The notes under the pieces were generated by a model. The model was given only the letters and a program-made list of their open reading frames with translations. It had not been told where the DNA came from and did no database searches. From an uncultured Oscillospiraceae bacterium (GTDB taxonomy: Bacteria > Bacillota > Clostridia > Oscillospirales > Acutalibacteraceae), in the NCBI GenBank assembly GCA_900542375.1, contig UQNI01000019.1, forward strand, positions 1 to 26,487: 26,487 nucleotides of DNA, read 5' to 3'. Each line of letters opens with the position of its first letter. The stretch's first letter is position 1. A program made the position numbers and the translations under genes. Shown here one piece after another: positions 16,055-23,989 of this stretch.

Positions 16055-16928
16055 AACCGGATACCTCCATTTCACTAATAAATACTTCTTCCAATGTTAA
16101 AGGAAGCATTTCAAAATAAACAGGCTTTAGCGCCTCTATTCTTCTGGAAATAACACCTTTGTCACCGCGTATTACCATATTTATCAATGAACCTTTCATA
16201 TCAAATTTCAGAATATCCAAATCAGAAAATACATCCATTGAAATCATTGGTTTAAATACAGCTTGCAGCTTATGCAGATTTAATTTAAGGCCGTCCAGCT
16301 CTTGCTCAAATACTACACCACCTTGATGGAGCAGCCCCACATGGTCACATACGTCCTCCAATTCACGCAAGTTATGAGACGCAATCATAACAGTAATATT
16401 GCGCTCAGACACTTCTCGTGCCAATAATTTTTTCAGCAATTGGCGCATAACAGGGTCAAGTCCATCAAAAATTTCGTCCATTAGCAGTACTTTTGGCTGG
16501 GTAGACAGTGCACAAATTAAAGCGACCTGTCTTTGCATTCCTTTGGACATACTGGAAATTTTCATTTTTTCTTCAATCGGAAATAAACTACAAAGTTCAC
16601 GATATCGCTCATGACTCCAGTTGGAGTACATAGAAGCATAAAATTTCGCCATCTCTTTCATGTTGCTTTGCGGAATAAAATAAGGAAAATCCGAAATAAA
16701 GAAAATATCATTTTTCACATTGGGATGTTCAAAAATAGGAGTACCGTCAATGGCAACCGTACCGCTGTCCGGTTTATAAATACCAGCAATGGTTCTCAGC
16801 AAAGTAGATTTACCCGCTCCGTTAGAACCTACCAAACCAAATACCGAGCCCGGCTGTACAGAAACAGAAATTTGGTTTAAGGCAGTATAGGTTTGAAATT
16901 TTTTTGTAAGACGTTCCACCTGTATCAT
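16029..16928 (-). CDS. ABC transporter ATP-binding protein (YtrB-like)
   Basis: A 299-residue ATPase with Walker A GSNGAGKST (34-42), an atypical signature SMSKGMQRQ (126-134), Walker B VLLMDE (147-152), D-loop GLD (156-158) and switch His in IASHNLRELED. A C-terminal 80-residue domain follows, as in BcrA/YtrB-type exporters. It overlaps the upstream regulator by 4 bases (ATGA) and the permease downstream. It probably energises the permease encoded next to it. Confidence 0.92.
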   Translation of the reverse strand: MIQVERLTKKFQTYTALNQISVSVQPGSVFGLVGSNGAGKSTLLRTIAGIYKPDSGTVAIDGTPIFEHPNVKNDIFFISDFPYFIPQSNMKEMAKFYASMYSNWSHERYRELCSLFPIEEKMKISSMSKGMQRQVALICALSTQPKVLLMDEIFDGLDPVMRQLLKKLLAREVSERNITVMIASHNLRELEDVCDHVGLLHQGGVVFEQELDGLKLNLHKLQAVFKPMISMDVFSDLDILKFDMKGSLINMVIRGDKGVISRRIEALKPVYFEMLPLTLEEVFISEMEVSGYDIDKIIP

Positions 16929-17308
16929 GTTTCTTCACCTGCACTTTCTATATTTAACAGCTGTTCTATGTATTGCAGCAACTCATATTTCTCTACGCCG
17001 TGGTCGATGGCCTCTTTTACCGCCAAAGCCACTTTTTCCAATGCCTCTGACTTTTTTACGTCTACACTGGATAAATCCGGTGAAATAAAAGATCCTTTTC
17101 CCGGTATGGAATAAATAATTTGATCTCTTTCCAACATTTGATACGCCTTTTGCACTGTATTGGGATTGACGCCTAACTGCTGTCCCAATACTCGCACAGA
17201 AGGAAGTTTTTCATTGGGTTCCATTACACCGAGTGATGCCATTTTAATAATTGATTTATACAACTGCTCATAAATTGGCAGTCTGCTTTGATAGTCTAAT
17301 GTAAACAC
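16925..17308 (-). CDS. GntR-family regulator, YtrA subfamily
   Basis: A 127-residue regulator with an N-terminal winged helix (about 10-75: LPIYEQLYKSII, KLPSVRVLGQQLGVNPNTVQKAYQML, PGKGSFIS) and a short helical dimerisation tail, the YtrA layout without a ligand domain. The frame reaches back to 17380, but AGGAGG (17315-17320) six bases before the GTG at 17306-17308 decides the start. It is the first gene of the ABC operon and probably represses it through the inverted repeat at 17328-17358. Confidence 0.88.
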   Translation of the reverse strand: MFTLDYQSRLPIYEQLYKSIIKMASLGVMEPNEKLPSVRVLGQQLGVNPNTVQKAYQMLERDQIIYSIPGKGSFISPDLSSVDVKKSEALEKVALAVKEAIDHGVEKYELLQYIEQLLNIESAGEET

Positions 17309-17327
17309 AAACTCCCTCCTATCTGTA

Positions 17328-17358
17328 ACAACTGTACTATTTAGATTAATACAGTTGT
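17328..17358. promoter_or_regulatory. Predicted operator of the YtrA-like regulator
   Basis: ACAACTGTA (17328-17336) and TACAGTTGT (17350-17358), perfect 9-bp arms with a 13-nt spacer, directly downstream of the -10. The inner ACTGTA-N13-TACAGT is close in form to the 13-nt-spaced site I recall for Bacillus YtrA. Confidence 0.75.
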
Positions 17359-17387
17359 AATATATCATATAAACTATCAAAAGTCAA
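17359..17387 (-). promoter_or_regulatory. Promoter of the YtrA-ABC operon
   Basis: On the minus strand TTGACT (complement of 17382-17387), 17-nt spacer and TATATT (complement of 17359-17364). The operator follows directly. Confidence 0.75.
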
Positions 17388-17402
17388 ACCATTTCTCACG
17401 AC

Positions 17403-17432
17403 AAAAAAGCGCATGTTCATACATGCGCTTTT
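17403..17432 (-). terminator. Terminator of the P-type ATPase gene
   Basis: AAAAGCGCATGT pairs perfectly with ACATGCGCTTTT (17405-17416 with 17421-17432, loop TCAT). On the minus strand it ends in TTTTTTG. It lies 65 bases past the ATPase stop. Confidence 0.9.
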
Positions 17433-17496
17433 GATTTGCAATTTCTCTGCGGATTCCCAATCACCCACCCTGTCACCATTCTGTCATAACCGTCCG

Positions 17497-20178
17497 TCAG
17501 AGTTGTTTTGCTTCTTTCTTATTCACTTTTTTATGAGATTTTTCTTTCGGCGGGAATAATGCTCTTATCATACGGAACAAAAGCTTTTCAATTTCTACCA
17601 CAACAATCGGCACCAATGCCAATCCAATGACAATTGCCCACTGTAAAATACCTAAATGTGCTGTTTTAAATACCGCAGACAATGGCGGAATCAAAATAAC
17701 ACTTGCTTGCAATGCAATACATGCAAGCGCTGCAATCACCAGTTTACGATTTTTAAACACACCAATATGGAAAATAGAATGCTCTGACCGCATGTTAAAT
17801 GCATGCGCAACCTGAGACAAGCTGAGTACAGCAAAGGCCATTGTTCTTCCAATGAGCGGTTCTGTGCCTGTTCCGTCAAAGAATACACGGCCAATGGTAA
17901 ATGCCAGCAATGACAGCGCGCCTATCATACAACCCTCTACCACAATATTATAGCCCATTCCGTTGCCAAACAGACTTTTACTTTGTCGTGACGGTTTGCG
18001 CTGCATAATATCATCATCAATCGGGTCTACGCCCAATGCAAGCGCGGGTAAAGAATCCGTAACCAAATTTACCCACAACAGTTGAATTGCCAACAAAGGG
18101 CTTGGCATTCCAAAAATAAATGCCACCAAAATTGTCATAATCTCTCCAATATTACACGAGATTAAGAAATGAATGGTCTTGCGTATATTTTCATAGATGC
18201 CTCTTCCTTCTCTGACCGCAGACACAATGGTTGAAAAATTGTCATCGGTCAAAATCAAATCCGAAGCTCCTTTTGCAACATCCGTGCCAGACTGTCCCAT
18301 AGCGCAGCCGATGTCTGCCGCTTTTAAAGCGGGAGCATCGTTAACTCCGTCACCTGTCATGGCGACAACTTCTCCTCTGGCTTGAAACGCTTTTACAATA
18401 CGCACTTTATGGGCAGGTGATACCCTTGCATAGACACAATATTTGTAAATTTCTTTTTCAAGCTGATGCTGCTCCATTTGGTCTAATTGTGCTCCTGTCA
18501 GAGCCATACCGTTTTCATCGAGAATCCCTAACTCTCTGCCAATGGCAGTTGCGGTTGCCACATGGTCTCCCGTAATCATAACAGGACGAATACCCGCTTG
18601 TTTACACATGCGAACCGCTTCTTTTGCTTCGGGACGCGGAGGGTCAATCATGCCGATTAGACCGCAAAAAGTCAGGTTGCTTTCTATCATTTTCTCTCCG
18701 CTTGGCAATTCTGTTACATCTTTATATGCAACTCCCAGCACACGAAGAGAACGGGAAGCCATATCGCTGTTTCTATGCATAATACGATTTTTTACGGAAG
18801 CAGTCAGCGTGTGGCTGTTATTTTGAATATGCACCCCTGTACACAAATTCAGCAGAACATCGGGGGCCCCCTTTGTAATGATGCGATATCCCCCCGTATG
18901 CAGGCGATGTATTGTCGTCATACGTTTTCTGTCCGACGAAAACGGGATTTCCTTTATGCGAGGATACTGCTGTTCCAATACATTTTTCTTATTCTTGGAA
19001 GCAATCACCAAAGCAGCTTCTGTAGGGTCTCCGTTCACTCGTTCGGCAGACACCGTACAATTGTTACATAACACTGCCAAATTCAATATAAACTCAGGTT
19101 CTGTTCCTCTCAAATCCAACGCATGCTCGCTGTCTGCCATTTCCACTACCGTCATTTTATTTTGCGTCAGTGTTCCCGTCTTATCAGAGCAAATCACGCT
19201 GGCACCTCCCAGTGTTTCCACTGCAGGCAATCGTCTGATAATCGCACGATTGGTAGCCATTCGTTTGACACCCATTGCCAAAACAATGGTCACAATAACG
19301 GGAAGCCCCTCTGGTATTGCTGCAACTGCCAAACTGATGGAAATCATGAACATTTCCAATGGAGATATATGTTGGAATAATCCCAAAATAAAGATAATAC
19401 CGCAAATAATAAGAGCACCGATACCTAAAATTTTGCTTGTTTTTGCTAAATGATTTTGCAGCGGTGTTTGCGGTGTCTCTTCCGTATTAATCATATGTGC
19501 TATTTTTCCTACTTCTGTTTTCATTGCAGTCGCAACAACAACACCTTTTCCTCTGCCCGCGGTGACACTGCTACCGGAAAACAGCATATTGGTACGGTCC
19601 CCAATTGGCGTATCTGCAGAAAAAGTACCGTTTGGACTCTTTTCAACCGGTACCGATTCTCCTGTCAATGCAGATTCCTCCGCTTTGAGACTGTAAGATT
19701 CCAAAATCCTTAAATCGGCAGGCACCATATCTCCCGTTGAAAGCACTACAATATCACCCGGCACCAAACCGGAAGAATCTATTTTCATTTCTTTTCCGTC
19801 TCTAAGCACCGTTGCTTGCGGAGAAGACAATTTTTTTAGAGCTTCAATTGCTTTTTCTGCTCTGCTTTCCTGTATTACGCCGGTGAATGCATTGACAACC
19901 ACTATGGTTAAAATGATAATGGAATCAATAAAATCCATATCATGGCGTATCAGGGATGTAATAAAAGATACCGCAGCTGCAATTAACAGAATAATTACCA
20001 TAAAGTCAGAAAATTGACTGATAAATTTTTTGAAAAATCCGTTTTTCTTTTTATGCGTTAACTCATTTGTTCCATATTGCTCCAGTCTTTTTTTCACTTG
20101 AGACGTGGATAATCCTTTGTTTTGGTTGGTTTCCAGCTTTTTTACACATTCCTCCTTCGATAAATTTTGCCAATCCAC
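17497..20178 (-). CDS. Calcium-transporting P-type ATPase (SERCA/YloB-like, type IIA)
   Basis: An 893-residue cation pump of full length, probably exporting Ca2+. Motifs: TGES (172-175), PEGLP in membrane segment 4 (289-293), the phosphorylated Asp332 in DKTGTLT, KGAPD (436-440) and TGDGVND (608-614). Calcium-site residues of SERCA type are present: E290, N676 and E679 in SCNIGE, and N704, T707 and D708 in NLVTD. Keeping N676/E679 suggests a site I like that of SERCA, unlike PMR1-type pumps. The start is GTG with GGGGGG eight to nine bases upstream. The C-terminus is Lys rich. It is monocistronic; the promoter is not clear. Ca2+ is inferred from motifs. Confidence 0.92.
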   Translation of the reverse strand: MDWQNLSKEECVKKLETNQNKGLSTSQVKKRLEQYGTNELTHKKKNGFFKKFISQFSDFMVIILLIAAAVSFITSLIRHDMDFIDSIIILTIVVVNAFTGVIQESRAEKAIEALKKLSSPQATVLRDGKEMKIDSSGLVPGDIVVLSTGDMVPADLRILESYSLKAEESALTGESVPVEKSPNGTFSADTPIGDRTNMLFSGSSVTAGRGKGVVVATAMKTEVGKIAHMINTEETPQTPLQNHLAKTSKILGIGALIICGIIFILGLFQHISPLEMFMISISLAVAAIPEGLPVIVTIVLAMGVKRMATNRAIIRRLPAVETLGGASVICSDKTGTLTQNKMTVVEMADSEHALDLRGTEPEFILNLAVLCNNCTVSAERVNGDPTEAALVIASKNKKNVLEQQYPRIKEIPFSSDRKRMTTIHRLHTGGYRIITKGAPDVLLNLCTGVHIQNNSHTLTASVKNRIMHRNSDMASRSLRVLGVAYKDVTELPSGEKMIESNLTFCGLIGMIDPPRPEAKEAVRMCKQAGIRPVMITGDHVATATAIGRELGILDENGMALTGAQLDQMEQHQLEKEIYKYCVYARVSPAHKVRIVKAFQARGEVVAMTGDGVNDAPALKAADIGCAMGQSGTDVAKGASDLILTDDNFSTIVSAVREGRGIYENIRKTIHFLISCNIGEIMTILVAFIFGMPSPLLAIQLLWVNLVTDSLPALALGVDPIDDDIMQRKPSRQSKSLFGNGMGYNIVVEGCMIGALSLLAFTIGRVFFDGTGTEPLIGRTMAFAVLSLSQVAHAFNMRSEHSIFHIGVFKNRKLVIAALACIALQASVILIPPLSAVFKTAHLGILQWAIVIGLALVPIVVVEIEKLLFRMIRALFPPKEKSHKKVNKKEAKQL

Positions 20179-20259
20179 TTTTGCATCCCCCCATTTTTCA
20201 CTGTATTTTAACTATATGTCGGCATGTACAAATTTAGAATCAAGATATCAACAAACCAA

Positions 20260-20289
20260 TTGACTCTATGAGATACATAGGATTAGAAT
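20260..20289 (+). promoter_or_regulatory. Candidate distal promoter of the BusR-like gene
   Basis: TTGACT (20260-20265), 18-nt spacer and TAGAAT (20284-20289). The spacer contains CTATG-AGATA-CATAG (20266-20280), a small inverted repeat. Confidence 0.4.
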
Positions 20290-20327
20290 CATACTGTATC
20301 AAATTCAAATTTCTACATACAAACTTA

Positions 20328-20356
20328 TTGAGTAACTCAAATAAATATGGTATAGT
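20328..20356 (+). promoter_or_regulatory. Proximal promoter of the BusR-like gene with operator-like palindromes
   Basis: TTGAGT (20328-20333), 17-nt spacer and TATAGT (20351-20356). The -35 is part of TTGAGTAACTCAA (20328-20340), a palindrome whose GAGTAAC recurs in the inverted repeat at the transporter promoter (21077-21083). GTGA-N7-TCAC (20355-20369) overlaps the -10 end. Confidence 0.55.
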
Positions 20357-20422
20357 GATTAACGGTCACAGTATTAAGTTTCCATTAAAATTTAAGATAT
20401 CACAATAAAAAGGACTATGGTT

Positions 20423-21067
20423 ATGGAATATCAAATTAAAAATAAAATTTCAATGCCGCGCTACCAGCAAATTGCTGTGGAAATTGCTACCAGAATTGCA
20501 AATGAAGAATATAAAGTGGGCGACAAAATCTATACACGCTCTTATATCGCAGGTCATTACGGCGTTTCTCCCGAAACGGCAAGACGTGCTATCTGCGTTT
20601 TAAGTGACTTAGATATTGTCGTGTCCGAAAAAGGAAGCGGCGTTACCATTAAATCGCGACAGAACGCCTCCAACTTTATCAAACAATTTAATAAGCGTGA
20701 AACCATTGAAAGTATCAAAGAAAAAATATTCCAAAGTGTTGACCACCAAAAACAAGAGATGGAGGCACTGAATCAATATTTATCCGAACTGATTCAAGCA
20801 TCAGAACATTTTCGGTCCATGAACCCGTTTATGCCGTTTGAAATTCATATCACAAAGGATTGCCACTACTTAAACCGCAATTTATCTGATATACAATTTT
20901 GGCAAAATACGGGAGCTACCGTAATTGCAGTGCGAAAGCAGGATGAATTGCTGCGCTCTCCGGGACCTTATATTGAATTATGCGAGCATGATATATTATA
21001 TTTTCTACCCCAAGACGATTCTACACAGCGGGTAACAGAGTTTTTATATCCTCCAAAAGAAGAATGA
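20423..21067 (+). CDS. busR: BusR-like c-di-AMP-responsive regulator (GntR HTH + RCK_C)
   Basis: A 214-residue regulator. The N-terminal GntR-type winged helix (about 8-78: MPRYQQIAVEIATRI, YGVSPETARRAICVL) is followed by a helical, coiled-coil-like stretch (about 90-130) and a C-terminal RCK_C/TrkA_C domain (about 140-210: FEIHITKD, GATVIAVRKQDELLRSPGP, CEHDILYFL). This is the layout of BusR, which represses osmolyte uptake genes when its RCK_C domain binds c-di-AMP. The transporter genes directly downstream fit. An ATG at 20417 lies too close to the AAAGGA Shine-Dalgarno; the ATG at 20423, 8 bases away, is preferred. c-di-AMP binding here is inferred from the family. Confidence 0.85.
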   Translation: MEYQIKNKISMPRYQQIAVEIATRIANEEYKVGDKIYTRSYIAGHYGVSPETARRAICVLSDLDIVVSEKGSGVTIKSRQNASNFIKQFNKRETIESIKEKIFQSVDHQKQEMEALNQYLSELIQASEHFRSMNPFMPFEIHITKDCHYLNRNLSDIQFWQNTGATVIAVRKQDELLRSPGPYIELCEHDILYFLPQDDSTQRVTEFLYPPKEE

Positions 21068-21070
21068 GAG

Positions 21071-21099
21071 TTGAAAGAGTAACAACTTTATTGTATAAT
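21071..21099 (+). promoter_or_regulatory. Transporter promoter lying inside the busR terminator hairpin
   Basis: TTGAAA (21071-21076), 17-nt spacer and a perfect TATAAT (21094-21099). The -10 sits in the apical part of the hairpin and the left stem arm fills most of the spacer. Transcripts starting near 21106 lack the left arm, so they cannot form the terminator. Confidence 0.65.
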
Positions 21100-21119
21100 G
21101 AAGTTGTTACTCTTTTTTT
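21073..21119 (+). terminator. Terminator of busR, also candidate BusR operator
   Basis: AAAGAGTAACAACTT (21074-21088) pairs perfectly with AAGTTGTTACTCTTT (21101-21115). The stem extends by a T.G and three A-T pairs to a GTAT loop, then runs into seven T's (21113-21119). As DNA it is an inverted repeat straddling the -10 of the transporter promoter, with GAGTAAC arms like those before busR. Confidence 0.85.
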
Positions 21120-21132
21120 AGGAGGAGAACGC

Positions 21133-22269
21133 ATGTTACAATTTGAACATATTGCGAAAAGTTATAAAACAAAACAGATTCTTCGCGATATTAATTTAAC
21201 TATTCCAAAAGGTCAGTTTGTGGCAATCATTGGAGAAAGCGGATGTGGGAAAACCACTTTGCTGAAAATGATAAACCGATTGATTAAACCTACTTCAGGA
21301 GCTATTTATATCAATGGAGAAAACATCCAAACGATGAACGAAGTGGCTTTACGAAGAAAAATTGGTTATGTGATACAGCAAACAGGCCTGTTTCCTCATA
21401 TGACAGTACGGCAAAACATTGAAATTATTCCAAAACTTGAAAAATACAAGCCTGCAGAGTTAGAGGAAAACACAAAAAAATTAATGCACATGGTAGGGCT
21501 GGATTGTGATGAATTTTTAGACCGATATCCAACTGAATTAAGCGGCGGCCAACAGCAGCGAGTCGGTGTAGCCCGTGCATTTGCAACCAATCCTGATATT
21601 ATTTTAATGGATGAGCCTTTTTCGGCACTTGACCCCATTACGCGCACCGATTTACAAGATGAATTGGTACAGCTGCAATCTAAGCTGAAAAAAACAATTG
21701 TATTTGTTACACACGATATGAACGAAGCAATCAAAGTTGCTGATTTGATATGTATCATGCGGGGCGGCAATGTCCTGCAATATGATACTCCGGAAAATAT
21801 TCTGAAAAATCCTGCAGATGATTATGTAGCAAACTTCGTGGGTAAAAACAGAATTTGGTCTTCTCCTGAATATATCAAGGTAGAAGATATTATGATTGAA
21901 CGGCCTGTCACCGCTACCAAAGAAATGTCCATTCTCAAATGTATGGACAAAATGCGTCAATATAAGGTAGACAGCCTTTTAATTATAGAACCCGGTTCCC
22001 GTCATTTGCTGGGTATCGTAAAGGCAAATCAGTTAAGAAGCATTGAGGATAAAACACAGCCGATTCGAAGTTTCATCAGTGCAGACTTTGCTGCACTGAA
22101 TCCGGAACAAACCATTTTGGATGCCATTAAACTGGTTACAAAAGAAAATCATTCTACAATCCCTGTAGTAGATTCCAATTTCTGTTTGGTAGGACTGATA
22201 ACCAAAAGTAGTTTGGTTACCACACTGAGCCAGCAATATTTTGACTATACAGAGGAGGAGCAGGAATGA
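21133..22269 (+). CDS. opuCA: ABC transporter ATPase with two CBS domains (OpuCA/EgtV type)
   Basis: A 378-residue ATPase for quaternary-amine-type uptake. Walker A GESGCGKT (34-41), signature LSGGQQQRVG (136-145), Walker B IILMDE (156-161) and switch His in FVTHD are all intact. Two CBS repeats follow (about 258-312 and 313-372). In OpuC systems of Firmicutes the CBS pair can bind c-di-AMP and shut the pump. The open frame begins at 21064, but GGAGGAG six bases before the ATG at 21133 and the upstream terminator show the true start. It overlaps the permease gene by ATGA. Confidence 0.92.
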   Translation: MLQFEHIAKSYKTKQILRDINLTIPKGQFVAIIGESGCGKTTLLKMINRLIKPTSGAIYINGENIQTMNEVALRRKIGYVIQQTGLFPHMTVRQNIEIIPKLEKYKPAELEENTKKLMHMVGLDCDEFLDRYPTELSGGQQQRVGVARAFATNPDIILMDEPFSALDPITRTDLQDELVQLQSKLKKTIVFVTHDMNEAIKVADLICIMRGGNVLQYDTPENILKNPADDYVANFVGKNRIWSSPEYIKVEDIMIERPVTATKEMSILKCMDKMRQYKVDSLLIIEPGSRHLLGIVKANQLRSIEDKTQPIRSFISADFAALNPEQTILDAIKLVTKENHSTIPVVDSNFCLVGLITKSSLVTTLSQQYFDYTEEEQE

Positions 22270-23834
22270 ATTTTTGGCAATACATCGCAACCAATTACAC
22301 AGAAATTCTTGCACTTTTGCTGGAACATATCAAACTTACTGCAATCTCAGTGGGTTTGGCTGTATTAATTGGTGTTCCTCTTGGCATTTTTATTTCTTAT
22401 ATGTCAAAAGCAAGTAAAATCGTTCTATCCATTGCAAATGTAATCCAGGCAATTCCAAGTATGGCCTTGCTGGGATTTATGATTCCCTTCTTGGGAATAG
22501 GTGCAATTCCCGCCGTTACGGCAGTAGTACTGTATTCATTGCTTCCCATTATAAAAAACACGTATACGGGATTGGAAAGTATCAATCCTCAAACGCTGGA
22601 AGCTGCCAAAGGAATCGGCTTAACCCGATTCCAAATTTTAACCAAAGTACAAATACCGCTGGCACTGCCGGTTATTATGACCGGTGTTCGTGTTGCTTCT
22701 GTAACCGCAGTCGGTTTGATGACAATGGCTGCATTCATTGGTGCCGGCGGACTGGGTAATCTGGTGTTCTCCGGTATTCGTACCGTAAATAACAATCAAA
22801 TTTTAGCAGGTGCAATTCCTGCATGCTTGTTGGCATTATTTGTTGATTTTCTCCTAGGTATGGTTGAAAAACTGGTAACACCAATCAGTCTGCAAAAAGG
22901 AAACTCCGCACGGAAAAAGAAAAAACGTCTGGTTCAAAAAATTACACTTGGTGTTACTGCTGTTGCTATCATTGTGATTTTCGTGGTTACTTCTATCGGC
23001 GGTGGTGCAGCCGGAGCCAGAACCATTACCATTGGCTCCAAAGATTATACTGACCAATTGGTGTTGGGGAATCTGGTATCAGAAATGATAGAAGACCGAA
23101 CAGATATTCAAGTAAACCGTAAAATGAATCTGGGAGGTACGCAAGTCTGTTTCAGCGCTTTACAATCCGGCGATATTGATATGTATGTAGAATACAGCGG
23201 TACCGCCTACAGCGATATTTTACAGCATAGCCCCATTAACGATGTGGATGAAGTATATAACACGGTAAAAACGGAATTCAAAGAAAAATATAACATTGAA
23301 GTATTGTCTCAAATGCAGTGCAACAATACGTATATTTTAGCCGTAAAACCGGAAACAGCAGAAAAGTACGGTCTGAGCAACGTAAGTGATTTTGCAAAGG
23401 TTGCCTCTTCTTTCAAATCCGGTACCACATTTGAATTTACCAACCGTGAATCCGGACTAATTGGTCTCGAACAGGCATACAACTTTAAAATAGGCGAAAA
23501 TATACCATTGGATGGCGCCCCTAGGTATACCGCTTTAATGAATGACGAAGTAGACGTAATTGATGCGTTTGCAACAGACGGTCTTTTGAAAAAATTTGAA
23601 CTTTCCGTGTTAGAAGACGATAAGGGATTTTTTACTCCATATTATGCAATGCCTATCATGTCAGAAAAGGCATTGGAAGAATATCCTGAGATTGTTCCAA
23701 TATTAGAAGAATTGGGAAATGTGCTAACAAACGATGTCATGTCGGAGTTAAACTATAGGGTAGACGTTCTTCAGCAATCTCCAGAACAAGTAGCAAAAGA
23801 CTTTTTAAAAGAATCAGGATTGAGTCAAGAATAA
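22266..23834 (+). CDS. Fused ABC permease / substrate-binding protein (OpuCB-OpuCC or EgtU type)
   Basis: A 522-residue fusion. Residues 1 to about 210 are a permease of the OpuCB kind, with the EAA-like loop EAAKGIGLTRFQILTKVQIP. A further membrane segment near 226-244 tethers the binding protein (about 252-522: TITIGSKDYTDQLVLGNL, LNLGGTQVCFSALQSGDIDMYVEYSGTAY). The binding part is of the OpuCC/OsmF type, so ligands could be glycine betaine, carnitine or choline. Ergothioneine is an alternative, since EgtU has the same fused layout. GAGGAGGAG precedes the ATG, which overlaps the ATPase stop. The BusR-like regulator upstream favours an osmolyte. Confidence 0.88.
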   Translation: MNFWQYIATNYTEILALLLEHIKLTAISVGLAVLIGVPLGIFISYMSKASKIVLSIANVIQAIPSMALLGFMIPFLGIGAIPAVTAVVLYSLLPIIKNTYTGLESINPQTLEAAKGIGLTRFQILTKVQIPLALPVIMTGVRVASVTAVGLMTMAAFIGAGGLGNLVFSGIRTVNNNQILAGAIPACLLALFVDFLLGMVEKLVTPISLQKGNSARKKKKRLVQKITLGVTAVAIIVIFVVTSIGGGAAGARTITIGSKDYTDQLVLGNLVSEMIEDRTDIQVNRKMNLGGTQVCFSALQSGDIDMYVEYSGTAYSDILQHSPINDVDEVYNTVKTEFKEKYNIEVLSQMQCNNTYILAVKPETAEKYGLSNVSDFAKVASSFKSGTTFEFTNRESGLIGLEQAYNFKIGENIPLDGAPRYTALMNDEVDVIDAFATDGLLKKFELSVLEDDKGFFTPYYAMPIMSEKALEEYPEIVPILEELGNVLTNDVMSELNYRVDVLQQSPEQVAKDFLKESGLSQE

Positions 23835-23837
23835 TAT

Positions 23838-23946
23838 GTTATAACAACCTTGCAACAAGTACAAAATCACAGATTTTGATTGTTGGCAAGAACGTTTTAA
23901 CGGTTATTCGTTAGAAATAGCATAGCTATTTCTCTTATGTTATAAC
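23838..23946. repeat. Structured repeat, copy 2 (complete)
   Basis: Order: GTTATAAC (23838-23845); a long hairpin of CTTGCAACAA with TTGTTGGCAAG (one bulged G) enclosing CAAAATC-ACA-GATTTTG (23849-23890); GTTTTAAC (23894-23901); a perfect 9-bp hairpin with ATA loop (23913-23933); GTTATAAC (23939-23946). The first 8-mer can pair with the middle one, as can the last. ATGTTATAACAAC occurs as a 13-bp direct repeat at both ends (23836-23848 and 23937-23949). The right half matches 1-56. It codes for nothing; element class unknown. Confidence 0.75.
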
Positions 23947-23949
23947 AAC

Positions 23950-23989
23950 AAAAAAAGACACTCACCTTTTAAGGTGAGTGTCTTTTTTT
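23950..23989. terminator. Bidirectional terminator between the transporter and flippase-like genes
   Basis: A nearly perfect 19-bp stem, A run-GACACTCACCTT with AAGGTGAGTGTC-T run (23950-23968 with 23971-23989). It serves both convergent genes and touches the stop codon of the minus-strand gene. Confidence 0.93.

Noticed and set aside
18878..19453. 191-codon open frame antisense to the P-type ATPase, with several overlapping ones
   Set aside because: Shadows of a conserved pump gene; composition without domain features.
21064..21132. N-terminal extension of the transporter ATPase from 21064
   Set aside because: The extension is translated through the terminator hairpin and promoter; GGAGGAG before 21133 fixes the start.
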